From Onchocerca volvulus (Eukaryota > Nematoda > Chromadorea > Rhabditida > Onchocercidae): 64,000 nucleotides of DNA. The translations under genes and the position numbers were made by a program. Positions 26,910 through 40,741 of the stretch are shown piece after piece (position 1 is the first letter of the stretch; each line of letters starts with the position of its first letter). The notes under the pieces were generated by a model, which was given only the letters and a program-made list of their open reading frames with translations, was not told the origin of the DNA and made no database searches. The stretch spans positions 5,888,888-5,952,887 of the forward strand of contig HG738138.1 in NCBI GenBank assembly GCA_000499405.2, written 5' to 3'.

Positions 26910-29900
26910 ACTGACTGATTTTTTGTATCTGAAAAAAGAAAAAATCAATATAAACAAAAATTTCTCTGATAAATCAAATACACATTGTAAGCAGTAATAA
27001 TAAAAGAAAAAAAAAAACAATCAGAATGAAGAATGAAGTGAAATTTAATTTAATTTAAAAATGGAATTCCGGGATTTAGCATAACTTTATTATATACATT
27101 TATTTATTTATTTGTTTATTGTATCGTTGTATTTTAATTTTAAACTCTTTCATTTCAATAATCTTAAAGAATAGTATCCTCTGTTCAGTAAATAGATAAC
27201 GTGGTAAGCGGATTTTTTCGAAAAGATAGAGAAAATGATTTGTTGTCTGGAAAAGCTGACAATAATCTTTAATAACAACAAAAAAAAAAAAAAAAAAATT
27301 TCAGTGAGTAATATTAAAAACTTCGAAATCCAGCAAATGTGAGAACAGCATAATGGATGTCAGATCTACGGATTTTATGATAAGTAGCGATCAACCGGAA
27401 AGACAAGTATTGTTAGTTCCTGGGAACAAAATTTTTGCTCAGTTATTACAAAGCAAATAAAGTTCCCCCCCTCCCCCCCAAAAAAAAAGGAAAAAAATGA
27501 TTATCCTTTTATCAACATTTCACTTGGCCCAATTTGAATATTAAATCGAAAATTTCCAGCGTAGATGCCCAATAATTTAAATGGAATGAGCAAATTTCAT
27601 AGCGCAATCATTTTCAGGTAATCAAAAAAAATAAAAAAGAGTAGATGAAAATGATGAATAATTTAAAAAGAATATCAAAATGTAAGAAGCTGAAAACAGT
27701 CAATTGTTGGAAGGTAGTACTAGCACCATAAGACATAAATTATTACTATCATTATCAGACGAAATAACGTTAAGTAAAGGTAAGGAGAAAATTATGGGCG
27801 GAAGGCTGTAAACTTTCAGCATTTTCATTTTCATTTCTCTACGCTTTTCTCGTACATCAAGAATTCGATAGCAGCAATTTATTAATCAAAAAATATTTCA
27901 ATATATAAGTTTTTTTTCTTTTATCTTTCGCAATTAAATAGTGTGTGGAACAGAGGGATATGCATTAAATTTAGCAGAATAAAAGATAATTTAAAATGTT
28001 AAATGACATTTTATGCATTAAAACAATGCGGTGCATATTCGATTTCTCCATTTCTGTACTGAAATCTGTTGAAGTTCTGAAACATATGAAAAATTACATC
28101 ACTATTTTATTGATTTCATATTCTACTTGGAAATGATGCAATTAAAAGTTATTTTGAATGAAATTAAAAAACAGACATAAATGATAATTTCACATTTTTA
28201 GAATCTGAATATAATTGATTTTTTGGAATGCATTTTTAGAAAGCATGAATTTTTAAATCATATTTTAATGCATTTCTCTTCTACATTAAAATATTTTACC
28301 CGAACCTATCAGAGACCATAAAGCATTCATATTCAAAAGAATTCCTAATTCGGGAATAAACATTACCGTAAGAAAATAATTTATTATATTTTTAGCGTTT
28401 ACCTGAACATTAGTTTTAGTAGGCAATTTTAAGCTAATAATTTTTCATTCAATTTATTTTGCGTGTAAAATTTTTTGATACTCCGAAAAGAAGAAACGAA
28501 CCGATTTTACTAATAGATTCAAGCAATGAAATTAAAACGAAAGCAATAGCACCTACAGAGTATGTTATCTTCAAACATTTTTCTGCTAAAATATCACCTA
28601 TTTAAACGATTTCCAATTTTGAGAACATGTTTGAATCAAAAATAAATTGTAAGTTCTTTGTATGGCTCAGCTGCCAAAATTCTACAATCAGATTTGAAAC
28701 GGACAAATGAGTGAACTTTGGTGATAGTTCAACAGCGAATCTTTTCTTTACTTCGAAGTCATTTTGGAATAACTGGAGGCATAGCACTTAACTCATAAAC
28801 GTGCAGCTTTGCATAAAGAATATTAAAATTTATTTTATTATTCTTTCGTATTTTTTTGAGAAATCAGATTCTAATTCAATATCTGATAGTTGTGTCCGGA
28901 CTCGTCCTACAAATTAATGTAAAGTAATTGCAAGTTAGACAGGGCTTTGTGTAAGAACTACTAAAAGAAATGTATGCTTTTAACCATGTTAATCCGCTTA
29001 ATCCAGCTTTTAACATATTTATCAGTGATTTTTGATCTTTTTCTTGAGTTTTTGAACTTTTTAATCTTAGTTATCAATTTTTTTCTCCTACATCTTTAAA
29101 GGATTTACAAAGAACTGCCCATGGAATGAGCAGAATAATGAAATAACTGAAATTTATCAACGATACTACTATAGCCAAATACAAATAATAGTACATTTTT
29201 CTCATAATTATGAAACAAGCCTTTTATTTGTAGTAACTGATGAGTTTCACTGTTATGGTACCATATATTCCAGTTTTTAAAGGGAGAAATAGAAGTTTCA
29301 TGAGATATATGGAATTTCTTGAATAATTTGTTAAAGAGGCTTTAATAATTGCATCAATCCGCTCATGGTATGACTAGTAGTTAATCACAATACAATCAAA
29401 TTTGTGATCAGGGTTGAAAAAGGTTTTCAATTCCAGATCTTATAGAAAATCGCTTCAAATTTTGTTTTAGTCTAACAAATATTTCGAACCAAACTATCTC
29501 AGTATTTATCATTTATTGCTTTTTTTTTGTTAGCATTGCACAGGTTTATCATAAAATTAGTTCATAATTAAAAAAAAATTTACAACGATGTTTACGACGA
29601 ATTTTCCGGACTTAATCATTTTGAAATTGGTATTGCACAAACGGAATATTGTCAGATCTTTATTTGCATTTCTATTTGACCATCTTAAAGGCACTTACTA
29701 AAATTGTAATTTTAAATATAAAACTTTCATCCTTAGGTAAAGTTAGTAATGTTAATGCTGTTGAGGGGATTATTGATGAAGATTTCGATATAAATAAATC
29801 TATTATAGCAGATAACCCTTTGTTTCAAAAATTCAACAAGCAAATGTTTCTTTTTCAAACTGTAGCTTCATCAAATTTGTTCAGTGCAAAACATTTTCAA

Positions 29901-32900
29901 AAATGTATGCAGTAATTACTTATATAAAAACCTAATTTATTTTAAGGAATTATTGGCTAAATCATTTGATATCTCATTTTTTTCTATTCTTTTGTTTCAC
30001 TTTCTTTTCATTAGAATTATAAAGATAGAAGACTGAAAGAAAAAGAGATTTTACAAGAATTAACAAACTGCTATATCTTCACTTGGAATGATTTTTGATT
30101 TATTGGAATTAATATATTTGATAAAGTAAAAAGGAAATTAAAATTGGTCGGTCTAATCGCTGTTAATTTAATGCTCTTTTTTTAGAAGAACTTCTGATGC
30201 ATACAAACGCAATTTTTTGTGATTAAACAGGTGAATATGAAAATAATTGAAAAAAGTTCTGCCTGCCGAACAGCTGCTTTTTTGTTATTAAAATTTGAAG
30301 CATTATAATCAAATATGCGTTAATACCTTTTTAAATGTTTTTACTAGTTCTGAGAACACTAATGCTATGCTTGAAAAATTTGGATTTTAAAATATCAACG
30401 AATTGTACCAAAAACCTAACAAAATTAGATTAAAATTAAAGTTGGTGACATTATATTTCCCAAAGAAGCCAACATATGGTAGGAAATGCCTCATGCGATT
30501 CAAGCATACTTCCTCGATGTTTCCTTGACTACTACAGTTATAGTTCGTAAAGTTCTTTTTTTTTTTTTCTTTTCTAAGAAAATTGTGAGGGAATTAGACA
30601 AAGTACTAAGAATTGAAATTTCTATCGAAAAACCATCACATTTTTATAATAAGTGCATGAGAAATATCACAAATAATTTGAGATGAAATAAAGCGAAAGA
30701 ACAAAAAGACTTTTATTTTTCCTTCTTTTATCCTAAGCAGAAGAAACTAAAGCTCATTTTCTAATGGTGTTTCGGGGTGAATCTTACTTTCATCAATTTT
30801 TTAGCGTACTTTTACGAGTCTTTTATCACTTTTTATCAGATAAAAGAAGAAATAGAGGAGAGGAGGAATTTATAAATTTATGGCATACAAAAGCAGGACA
30901 GAATAAAAAATCTTATGCAATAATTTTGCCAGAATTTTTGTAAAATAAAATGATTTAGTCAATTGGCATGTCAAGTATGATGAGGCGAGAAAATTAAGTG
31001 GAAATTTATTAGCGTACCTGGTTATTTAAACGAAGTAAACAGAGCGTGGTACCAAGAGGACCTATATTTCAAGCTTCATAAAGTTTGCTACAATTTTTAA
31101 AACTATTAGGCCATAAAAAGCATCAGACACATACTAATCATTGCCAAATCATCCATGCAGAAGAAGTTAGTGAAAAATGTACGAAACAAGAGATCTCTAT
31201 TCAATAGGCTTAATTATCAAATAAATTTATCGCTCTAATTTTTGAATTAAGATTTTGCTTAAAACATTGCCAAAAGAATCAAAATAACCAAGAAGAATTA
31301 TCCAACAAAAAAAAAAAAAAAAAAAAAAGAAAAAAAAATTAAAAATAACTGAAGGAAAAATTTTACCTTAAAGAATAATATAAAATAATCATTATTTTTC
31401 TAGTATTAAGTTAAAGATGAATTAATAAAAGGTAACAACGATGGATGCTCGAAAGTTTTACCATTTGACGGGTATGAAAAATTATTCGAACTTTAAAAAG
31501 CAACAAATTTCAAGCCATTGCAGTTCGAACTATAATAATGTATATGTATTCATGTGAGATGATGGTAGATCTATTCATTAGAAAAATATTAGAAAAGAAG
31601 AGCATTTCGATCAGTTTTTTCCATTAAGCAGTCAATCGTTTATCAAATAGTAACGCCGTCAATTCGTTCCTTTCAGAACATTTAATGCTTATTCTATTGT
31701 TCATTCAAGCTAGAAGTACTTTTTTTTATTTAAAAAATAAATGTTCGATAGAAAGAATGCTTCTTGACGAAACAAGTGCTTTTAATTTATCCGAATAAAT
31801 TATTGAGTAGTTCGTGATTCCGTTTTAAATTTGCTGGAAGTATCAGTCATTTACTTACACCAAAAAGTATTCGTTGAACACTCATTTAACGATTGATCGA
31901 GCACTACACATATTAATTTCAGCTATCGTTTGCTTCTGTCTAACAAGACCTTAAAATAAAATTTTTGTATTTTTTGTTTAATATTTGCATATAAACTTAT
32001 AAACTTCATAAACTACATCATTTGAGCATCGGGATGCAAGAAAAAAAGCAAAAAAAAGACAAGTAAAAAGTTTGCTAAAATTCCTCTAATTTGCCAGACA
32101 CTGTGAACATGAGTAATCTACAATGTAACTTTAAATCTTACATTACTAAACAAGGCCCGGTGGATATATATTGAAATTGAATTTTGACTCCCGTTGTAAT
32201 AGTTGCTCTTTTAGCCATGGTTACTGTATTTCATTTTGCATGCAAAACTTATCATGTTTGTATTTTGATTAGAACTTACATGAGCTAGTGTTATATTTAA
32301 GCTAAGATGTAACATAATCGCATAAAGAAATCTTAAGATTTCAATTTTGAATTGTAGAAAAGACCACTCGTTCAACGATGGCTAAACTGAAACATGCTGA
32401 GAGAATGATAAACATGAAATGTCTTCGCATCAATCATGAAAAGAAATACTTAACTAAAATGTGTAAATACGGTTGAGTGCATTTATACTTGAAAGCAAGC
32501 TCTTCAGAAGGAACTTCCACGGGCTCTTCTAAAATCCGCTAATGGAAACATGCGCGGAGTGAGGCTCTTACGCGAAGAATAATAAACATTTGTGAAGCGA
32601 GAGGAATAATATTTTCTTCTTTATTTCGAAGAAAAAATAGGAAAGGGAAAATAAAAAGGTTTGGGATTATTATCCACAAAGCACAAAATTTGTATGCTTC
32701 AATACGCAGTCTGAAATAGCACATTTTAGAAGTAATAATAGCAACCTTTTAAAACTTCTCTTTTTTTGTTTATGTTAAAGGTGTTGGAGAAAAAAACTCG
32801 GAAATGTATTGCATTTTTTTTAAAAGTTAATAGCTATATATGATCAAATTCATTTTTCATTACATCATATCAGGCAATAACTGAAATAAATAAAAATTAA

Positions 32901-33263
32901 TGAAAATAGCCATTTTATGAATGTCACAACAATTTCAGTCTAGACTAAGATTAATGACTGTTTATATGATGCCATTATTAGGTTGGTGAAAAGTAATTAA
33001 AGTTTTTAACACCGTCGAATTTTTCTGCATTATATTGGGAAATATTTTCAAATTTATATTTACCTTTACTATATTTCATTCTAACGATTATTTTTTGTTT
33101 TTGCTAATTACTTATTGCTTATTGTTTGTTTTATACTTGAAAAATTTAAAGAAAAAATAAATTTATGTGATTTTTTTCTTTTAAATTCATAATGAGCCAT
33201 AAAAACGAAAGTAACTCGTATTGCTACTAATGCATTTGGTCCATGAACTAATAAACATGCAGT

Positions 33264-33442
33264 GAACTGGTGATTAAGAATTCGTGCAAAGATGTCGAAA
33301 TCTCCAAGATGAAGAGCTTAGCAATTGGTCGCTGAAAGTTGACCATGGTCATTGTTCATCATGATTTTCAGTGACCGATCGCTATGCTCTTCATTTTGGA
33401 GACTTTCGACATCTTTGCACGACTTCTTAATTGGAAACAAGT
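33264..33442. repeat. Long imperfect inverted repeat (about 75-base arms, 20-base loop)
   Basis: The left arm (about 33264-33340) and the reverse complement of the right arm (about 33361-33442) align over their length. The core from TCGTGCAAAGATGTCGAAA through the GGTC.CTGAAA segment matches at roughly nine of ten positions. The loop contains GACCATGGTC, itself palindromic. It could be a foldback element, an inverted duplication of a gene fragment, or a hairpin RNA locus. Confidence 0.75.
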
Positions 33443-36400
33443 TGAAAGCAATCGCCAAAGTTGTCTTCTTACAGTTACACGAAGGGTATCTGAATAAAGA
33501 ACTCAACCTGCCGTCGTTCGGCATTTTAAGTTTTCTACCTTGATTAATAAAAGTGTATTTAATCTTCTTTATAATAGTTTGAAATTCATTGCCCGAAAAT
33601 ACCTTGAAGCAATAAGCTTATTCCTGATATGAAAAGTATTTATAACTTTTGGATTCATCTATTCATCACTTACCTTTTCTTTTTCTTCGTCCACATTCTG
33701 CTTCATGTTTTTCATCCGTTATGATTGAAAATTAAACCAACGTTGACGATTGTGTATTTTGGAGGAAGATAATCCGAGTGAGGGTGTGGTTAACATGACA
33801 CGAGAATGTTGGGAATTTTTTGAGATAAGTAAAAAAAATTTTCGCCCAAGATAATTAATATAACTAACGAGATGAGTACTGAAAGCCTATACAAAACCTG
33901 AAAGTGTTTATAGTATTTATATGACCAGGGTCATCATTGAAAAATGTATCATTTCTTCTAAGTGAATTTGATATTATGGATTTCGGTACATATTGCTGAT
34001 TGGCAAAATATAGGTGATGTGGTAACCATAAAAAAGAGAAAAATTAATATATTTGCTGTCTGCAACGAAAGTTATGCATAATTAAATTAGAAAGCTCTTA
34101 TGAAGTTAATGGAATTGCATAAATCCTCTAAATTATAAATAAATGTATAGACTGGAAAGAACACTTTTTTTCTTTTTTTTTTTTTTATTTGTGAAGGGAA
34201 AACTTACATGTTTCGTTATTTTTGCATTCTCACAGTGATATGTGCCACCAGCTGATTAATGATTCTTTAATGTTACAGTAAATTCTTCTATATGCATATA
34301 AACAAGAACAATGATAATATATATCTGATAACCAATAGTATATTTATTGTTTCTGGAAAGCAACCAGGATGATATTTAATTTTATAGCATGGTTCATTTT
34401 GATTAAAAAAAACTCTTTCAATTTAAATCAAATATTTAAAAAGTTTCGAATACTGTCCTGAGAAAGTTATCAAAGATTAATTAATTATGGACAAAATTAA
34501 ATAATAGGAAAAACTGATAATTTAAATCTTGCACAAAAAAGCAGTTGCTTGCTTATGAACATTAAAGTTGCCTCACCACCGGTAGACGAAGGTCAGTCAA
34601 TATCGAAGTAGTTTTGATATTCCTGATAATATTCTGGAAGTTTTCAATCCATCTTTGAATCTCTTATCAAATTTTGTGGACACGGATAATTGAATGATTT
34701 CAAAAATTTCAACAAAAACTTATCCACACCAATTTTCCTCTCAAATTTAATTCTAAATTAGGTTCTGAGTTTTTCTCTACTTTTAACTTTTTAAACTATT
34801 AAATTCCTAAATCAATTATGCTTGCATACTAATCGAATTTCAATTTACTTATAAAATAAGCTATGCAAACAAACTTCAGAATGAAACCAACATGGCAAAC
34901 AAATTGCTCATAAGCGCATTCCCATCCGGAAAAGTCTTGCCAAACAGATGGAATCAACGAACATATTATTTTGGTTACAACAAAACAATGTCTTGTTTTG
35001 AAGTCAGAAAAGGTCACATGCCAAGACGAACAACAATCCAAATTGTTATTATTATTGAAATTGTTTATTCAGCGGATATTTTATTGCAACATATCTGTCG
35101 ACAAGCCACTTAAAAATTTAGATAAAAAAATCCGAACTTGGGCTGATAAGCTAAATAAATTACTAAAAAATTATGCTTATAACCAGATAAATTGGCTTTA
35201 TTTTAGTGTTTCCTCTTTTTATAGCCTTTTTTCCCTTGAAAATTCAGTCTTAATTAATGAGCTAGTATTGGAAATGATGACCAATTTCATAGAAATCCTC
35301 ATTATTATCTTTAAAATTCCAACTGTTTTCATTCAATTCTGGATTTGAAATCGACTAGTTTAGCAAATTTCTGCTAAAAAAAGTTCCAAATGAGTAAAGG
35401 CTCAAAAAAAGTATCAAGACTGAAAACTGCAAACTTACTGATATTCGTGAAATCAAGGTGACACATATTGGTACAACACCATGAATAAGTTGGATCAATT
35501 ATTCAAACATAATAGAAACTGTAAGTGTATGAGAAAGCGATGTTGAATATTTGATATGGCAGCATCGGAGAAAAAGCAAGTTTCAAATAAATTGGCGACG
35601 GTAGACATGATATAAATGACATTTATGACATTAAAAAAAAAAAAATAAAGAAAGGAAAGTTACATTTTTAAATGAAAAATTTTTAACATTTTTTTAATAT
35701 TATAGAATTTATCGGAGCAAAAAAAATTATATAATAAATTATTTAAGGATTTGGAATGGATCCACTGCATAATGAAATATAAAATGAAACCTATGTCATT
35801 CATCAGCAAACGGAAATTGACATTTAAGCTTTATTTGAATAATAATAATTTTGTCACATCTAATTGTACAGAAAATAAGCTTGTCAATAATTCATTTTCT
35901 TATTTCGACAAAATGGATCGATATTTTTTGTTTCATTCATATAAATAGGCATTTTCAGCGCGGTACAGCAATTTTGATAAGTTTATAGTCAATCATACTG
36001 TGGTCTCATTTAAATTAAACTGATCTTTATTTAACCTTTTTTCATTGAAATTGTCTTCAGATACAACTTTGAGATTGTGTTTCTAATAAGCATAACTTAT
36101 TAGTTTATAATTATATTCGTACCTTTTTTTCAAATTGTCATTTGTCACTTCCTAGGAGCATATTATGAATTACTTCACTTGTTGTTATTAAACAAAATAA
36201 TGAAACTTAACTTCTTACTAGATGCCGTATTGTTTCATATAAATGTAGAAAAAGTGAATTTTTCGTTAAAATTAATTATTGATCCTTTTTTTTTTCCACA
36301 TTTTTTGCTTTCCTTCTAAAAAAAATTCTTCTCGAAGTGCAGGAACCAGTAAAAATTTTAGTTTTGATCAACTAGTCGACAGTACTTCGTTATGAATATG

Positions 36401-36880
36401 CAAGTAAAAAAATTAAACATTTGAAAAAAAAAAAGGCAAATCATATAACCACGAAATTTTCGTGCAGAGCAAGGAAAATAAATGCGGTAAATATCATTAT
36501 GTAAAGGATATGTGTCAAAATATTATCATTAAATAAAAAAAGCTTCACAGTGTGAATTAATCGATAAATGAAAACCGGAAATTAAATGTTTTTTTTTCAA
36601 ATATTTTCAACTTTCTCGCATAATTATATGCAATCGATAATTTTCCATTAAGTTATTTCTCGTTTAATTGTTCATTATTTTGTTTTACACAGTGTTGTTT
36701 TATTGTATTGCCATCATAAAGCTGCAAAAGAAAACACACAAATGAAACAAATCTAATGCAATTTCTTTTAAATCTTTCGTTCTGTCACTTAAGAAATACG
36801 TTAAATTACTTCAGTCTCTTTATGAATCAATCGGTTGCTTCAAAAAACTTATTTTGATTTTTAAATTTGCTTTAAAAGAT

Positions 36881-37225
36881 ATGTTATTTTGTATTTCATC
36901 AATTTATTCTCAGAAAGCGAATGACAGGATCGTAGCAATAAAATTGCCCAATAACGGTTACATATTGACCAAAACACATTTCACATTGTCGGAAAAAAAA
37001 ATTTTGTCGACAACATTTATAGATTCCGAAGAAGAAAGTTACCCTGAAAAAGCATATTATTATAAAAATAAACGATTCAAGAAGCAAATCGATTTTGCGT
37101 CACCTAAAATATATGCAAAGTTATCAGAGAGGATGTATGAACCTAATTTAAAAGAAAATAAAATGATAGCAAATAAATTCAATATGAGAAACGCTTGTAC
37201 TATCCGAAAATTCGAACAGAAATAG
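36881..37225 (+). CDS. Hypothetical protein, 114 residues, uncertain
   Basis: A single open frame with ATG at 36881 and TAG at 37223-37225; the frame is open back to 36854. The product is lysine- and tyrosine-rich and hydrophilic after an initial hydrophobic segment (MLFCISSIYSQ), which could be a short signal-like region. A possible acceptor (ttattctcag) at about 36905-36914 would make the rest a terminal exon instead. The residue mix (for example EEESYPEKAYYYKNKRFKKQ) looks more protein-like than other open frames in this gene-poor region. I recognise no domain, and there are no neighbours that suggest a role. It could be chance. Confidence 0.3.
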   Translation: MLFCISSIYSQKANDRIVAIKLPNNGYILTKTHFTLSEKKILSTTFIDSEEESYPEKAYYYKNKRFKKQIDFASPKIYAKLSERMYEPNLKENKMIANKFNMRNACTIRKFEQK

Positions 37226-39274
37226 TTGAATTGAGAATATAATTCAAATAGCAGAAAAGACTCGTTTGGAAAATGTATTTTTCAGGGCGATTCTCTAATA
37301 ACAACTTTCATTTCCACCATAATCTGCAACTTTTTAGAGAACAGATCTATAAACAGTGAAAGATGGAAATCGATATTCTGTCACAAGTCAAGTTAAAATC
37401 TGATTGATAAAAAATGTCTCTCGAAGAGCTTATGTTTCCTTGTTAGGTAAAATTATATAATATGAGTCAAATTCTTTACCTTTCTTCACAAAGCGTTAGT
37501 GACAAAACAACTCACGATCATTTTCGATTTTTCGTTTTCCTTTTTCTTTTCTTAAAATGCTATAATTAAAATTTTTATTGATTTCAAGAATTAAAGTTTG
37601 CAGCGAGATAATTGTACTAACAATATGTATCATTTTCCCTTCATCTTTTTCTTCATGTGAAATAAAATATTTTCACAATTTTTCAAGCTGATTTACAGGA
37701 CTATTACTTCTTCAATTCAGCTTTTTATTCAGTATTTTGGATTTAATCAAAGACAGTAACCTCCTCGGTTACTTGTCAATTTTTACTGTCGGATTTTCCC
37801 TAATTTCAGCTAAGATTATCTGGAAAGATTGCGCAATTCTTCCAACTAGGAGCGTCCATCAGGGATACAATGTTTTTGAACATACCATATATTATTCCAA
37901 AATTTAAATTATTTTGTAAAACAAACAACCCATGCGTAATTTTTTCAAAATGAGGCAATCTATTATGAGCTTCATTATTCATATAGTTGAAATAAAATCA
38001 AAAGTTTCATTTGCTGAAAGAAAACATTTATTCAGTGAAGGATGAACGACGGAAAAATACTGAAGAGGAGGTTTAGAAAAGCAAATTTTGGACAGGATGG
38101 AATCATATTGAGTTGTATGCACATTCCAAGAAATATAATGAAATTTAACAAAAAAAATTGAGAAATTACAAAGTACACTATGAATAAGTTAGATGATGCA
38201 AGTGAATATTAAAAATTTGTTGCTTAACCAAAGATTAATATTACCTTTTTGAAAAGTTCAACTTCTGAATATACTTCATGAACTGCGTTGAATTTTCGGT
38301 GCTATACATACATTTAATTATATATAATGCTATAATTACATTTAATTACATTTGAATTTTTTTACTTGAAAATGAGAATAGGTGAATGGATTTCTATTTT
38401 TTTGGTTCAATATAAATTTAAACTCATAAAGACTTGGAAGTTTTAATTCTCGTTCATCAAAATATGACAATGCAGTTTGGACGTCTGTCAGTTTTTAAAT
38501 ATCACGAAAGGAAATGATTGGTAGAGAAGTAAGTTGAAAATTGTTCTGTTGAACAATTTTTTCCGTGAATAAATTCTTGAAAATGAATTATGATTTCCTT
38601 AGTAAATATAAGAAATAATAATTGCTATATTCAGAAGTGAATTTAATTTCCAAACATAAATTTCGGAGTAAATCTCAGCTCGATGCAACCTAAAAGCAGT
38701 AAAGCACTGCAGTCAAACCTCTTATCACAGCTCGTGTATGGCAATTTAAATGTTTCAAAAAAGTAGAAATCCTTTTTTTTTGATCTCAAGAATCCAGAGA
38801 ACCATCATTTCAGCTTTTTTCTTTCTTTAAATTTTCATGAACAGTTCAGAATTCATATAAATAAAGACATAAATCGTTGTTACTCCTCATAACTTCGCAA
38901 GTTCTTCACTGATTGCTTTCAAATTTTAATACAACGCTACATTCGAATAGGCACGTGTTTCTATATAAATAGAAATGCCTACTGTTTTTGCCTGTCACAT
39001 TTGTGATAGATAAAATTAGTCTAACAATACAGTTAATGACATTCAATAATTTAATATTCTTTTGTATTCCCTTTTCGATCAGACTTTCAGTTGGCAGCGA
39101 AAGGCCATATGGATAAAGCGTTGGGTATGATAGTATATTGAAAGCTTAGAATCTTGATAACATTGTGAATGAGATTCTCAAACAATTTTCAACTACAGCA
39201 TCACTCGAAGAAGCTTTTCTATATAAGTATTCGCATAAGCCACCGATGATTTCCATTGAAAAGAGACGCTGAAT

Positions 39275-39386
<112 letters not shown>

Positions 39387-39430
39387 ATTAGCCGGAGGCG
39401 GCCACGCGGCCCATTCGAATCCAACGTTAT
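39387..39430. other. GC-rich block abutting the microsatellite
   Basis: Directly after the repeat comes CATTAGCCGGAGGCGGCC, then ACGCGGCCCATTCGAATCC: a short, strikingly GC-rich stretch in very AT-rich surroundings. It may be the edge of a dispersed element whose tail is the microsatellite. TTCGAATCC resembles part of a tRNA B box, but no tRNA fold could be built. Confidence 0.4.
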
Positions 39431-39727
39431 AACGAAATTTGAAATCAATCAGTGAAGAACTTGAAACGTTGTGTGGCAAGTAACAACGGACATTTGCATT
39501 TTTATTTTTATCTATATAGATTTTATGAGTGACTAATGCTGAAAGCAAGATTTAAAGAATGTATGTTGTAATCTGTCGAATAAGAAGCTGAAACAAATCA
39601 GATGAAATAAACTAGGTAGTGTTAAAATATTCCTAGATAATTTTTTAGAAAGTAAACTTTCTTGGATGATTCAGACCTGAACCAAACGATGTGGTATGAT
39701 TTGTAAGATTGATAGTCTGAATTATTT

Positions 39728-39926
39728 GCTCAATAAATTCCTTAATTTGACAATAAATTGAGAATAAGAAAGAAAAATAGTATTCTTTTAAATGTTGGAA
39801 ATTTAAGGAAAAGAGAATAATTTTGGTTTTAGTGGTATTTGATGCAAATTTATAAACAACAAATGGAAACGAAGTAAACATTTACAGTCTAGTTATGCTT
39901 ATCTTGACCAAGATCAGTAAACGATT
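39728..39926. repeat. Dispersed repeat, copy A
   Basis: This stretch aligns with 47418-47624 in the same orientation over about 200 bases. Shared blocks include AAATTGAGAATAAGA, AATGTTGGAAATTT, AAAAGAGAATAATTTT and TTATGCTTATC. I judge identity at about three quarters by eye. The - strand translations of both copies are also alike (SFPFxVxKFxSNT..K.KIILFS.NFQH), which may mean a shared coding ancestor. Confidence 0.7.
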
Positions 39927-40741
39927 GACAACATTAACTCTTTGAGGAAGAAATTTACAAATGATCAGGCTCTATATCTGGTTACTATAGTTTTCAGTTG
40001 AGCAACTCAATCTCAAAAAGAATATTCAATCTGCAGCTAAATTTCTGGAATTTTATCTATTTGTATTAAAAAGTTGCCAAAAAACTTCTTAAAATTCAAG
40101 CAATAATGGTCCTTCATATTTCATTTAAGGCATGAATTGTTCTATACACACAAATCAGGAAATCTGACGTTTCCGCATGATCTTCCAAAATGACTTGAAT
40201 TATAATGGTATTATCTAAGGACGGAGTATGACAACAATAACATCTTTTTAGTTCTGTCAAAATTTTCCATTCAAAATATATATCTCAGTGATATTGCCCA
40301 TCAAGTTTCATAGGAGACATTATCTCATTTATTATCAGATGGAAGAATGAAGAAGGAAATAGACCAAGTAGTTTTTCAAAAAAAAAAAAAAAAAACATTT
40401 TAATCAAATGAATCCATTATACGGTTTTAACTTTTAGTAAGTACTAGTTTCATATAACTATCTCAAAGTTTCAGTTATCATGAAAACATTTATTACTTAA
40501 ATTAAAAAGAATGAGACATAATGGTGATGATTACTTATTTCACCCCATGAATAGCAAGCCATAAACCTTGAAAGTTTTCTGCAGATAATTATTCATGCTT
40601 CTGACAAAGTGAGAAGAGAAATTTTGTTTTTTACTTATTGATTTTATTTTTTTTTAATTGTTCTTTATTAATTTATTGATTTAAATCAGAAAAAAATATA
40701 TAATATTAGAAAATACTAGATACATGCTAAAAATCTGCTAT

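Noticed and set aside
39400..39425. Possible tRNA B box (TTCGAATCC)
   Set aside because: No acceptor stem, anticodon arm or A box could be placed at the right distance on either strand.
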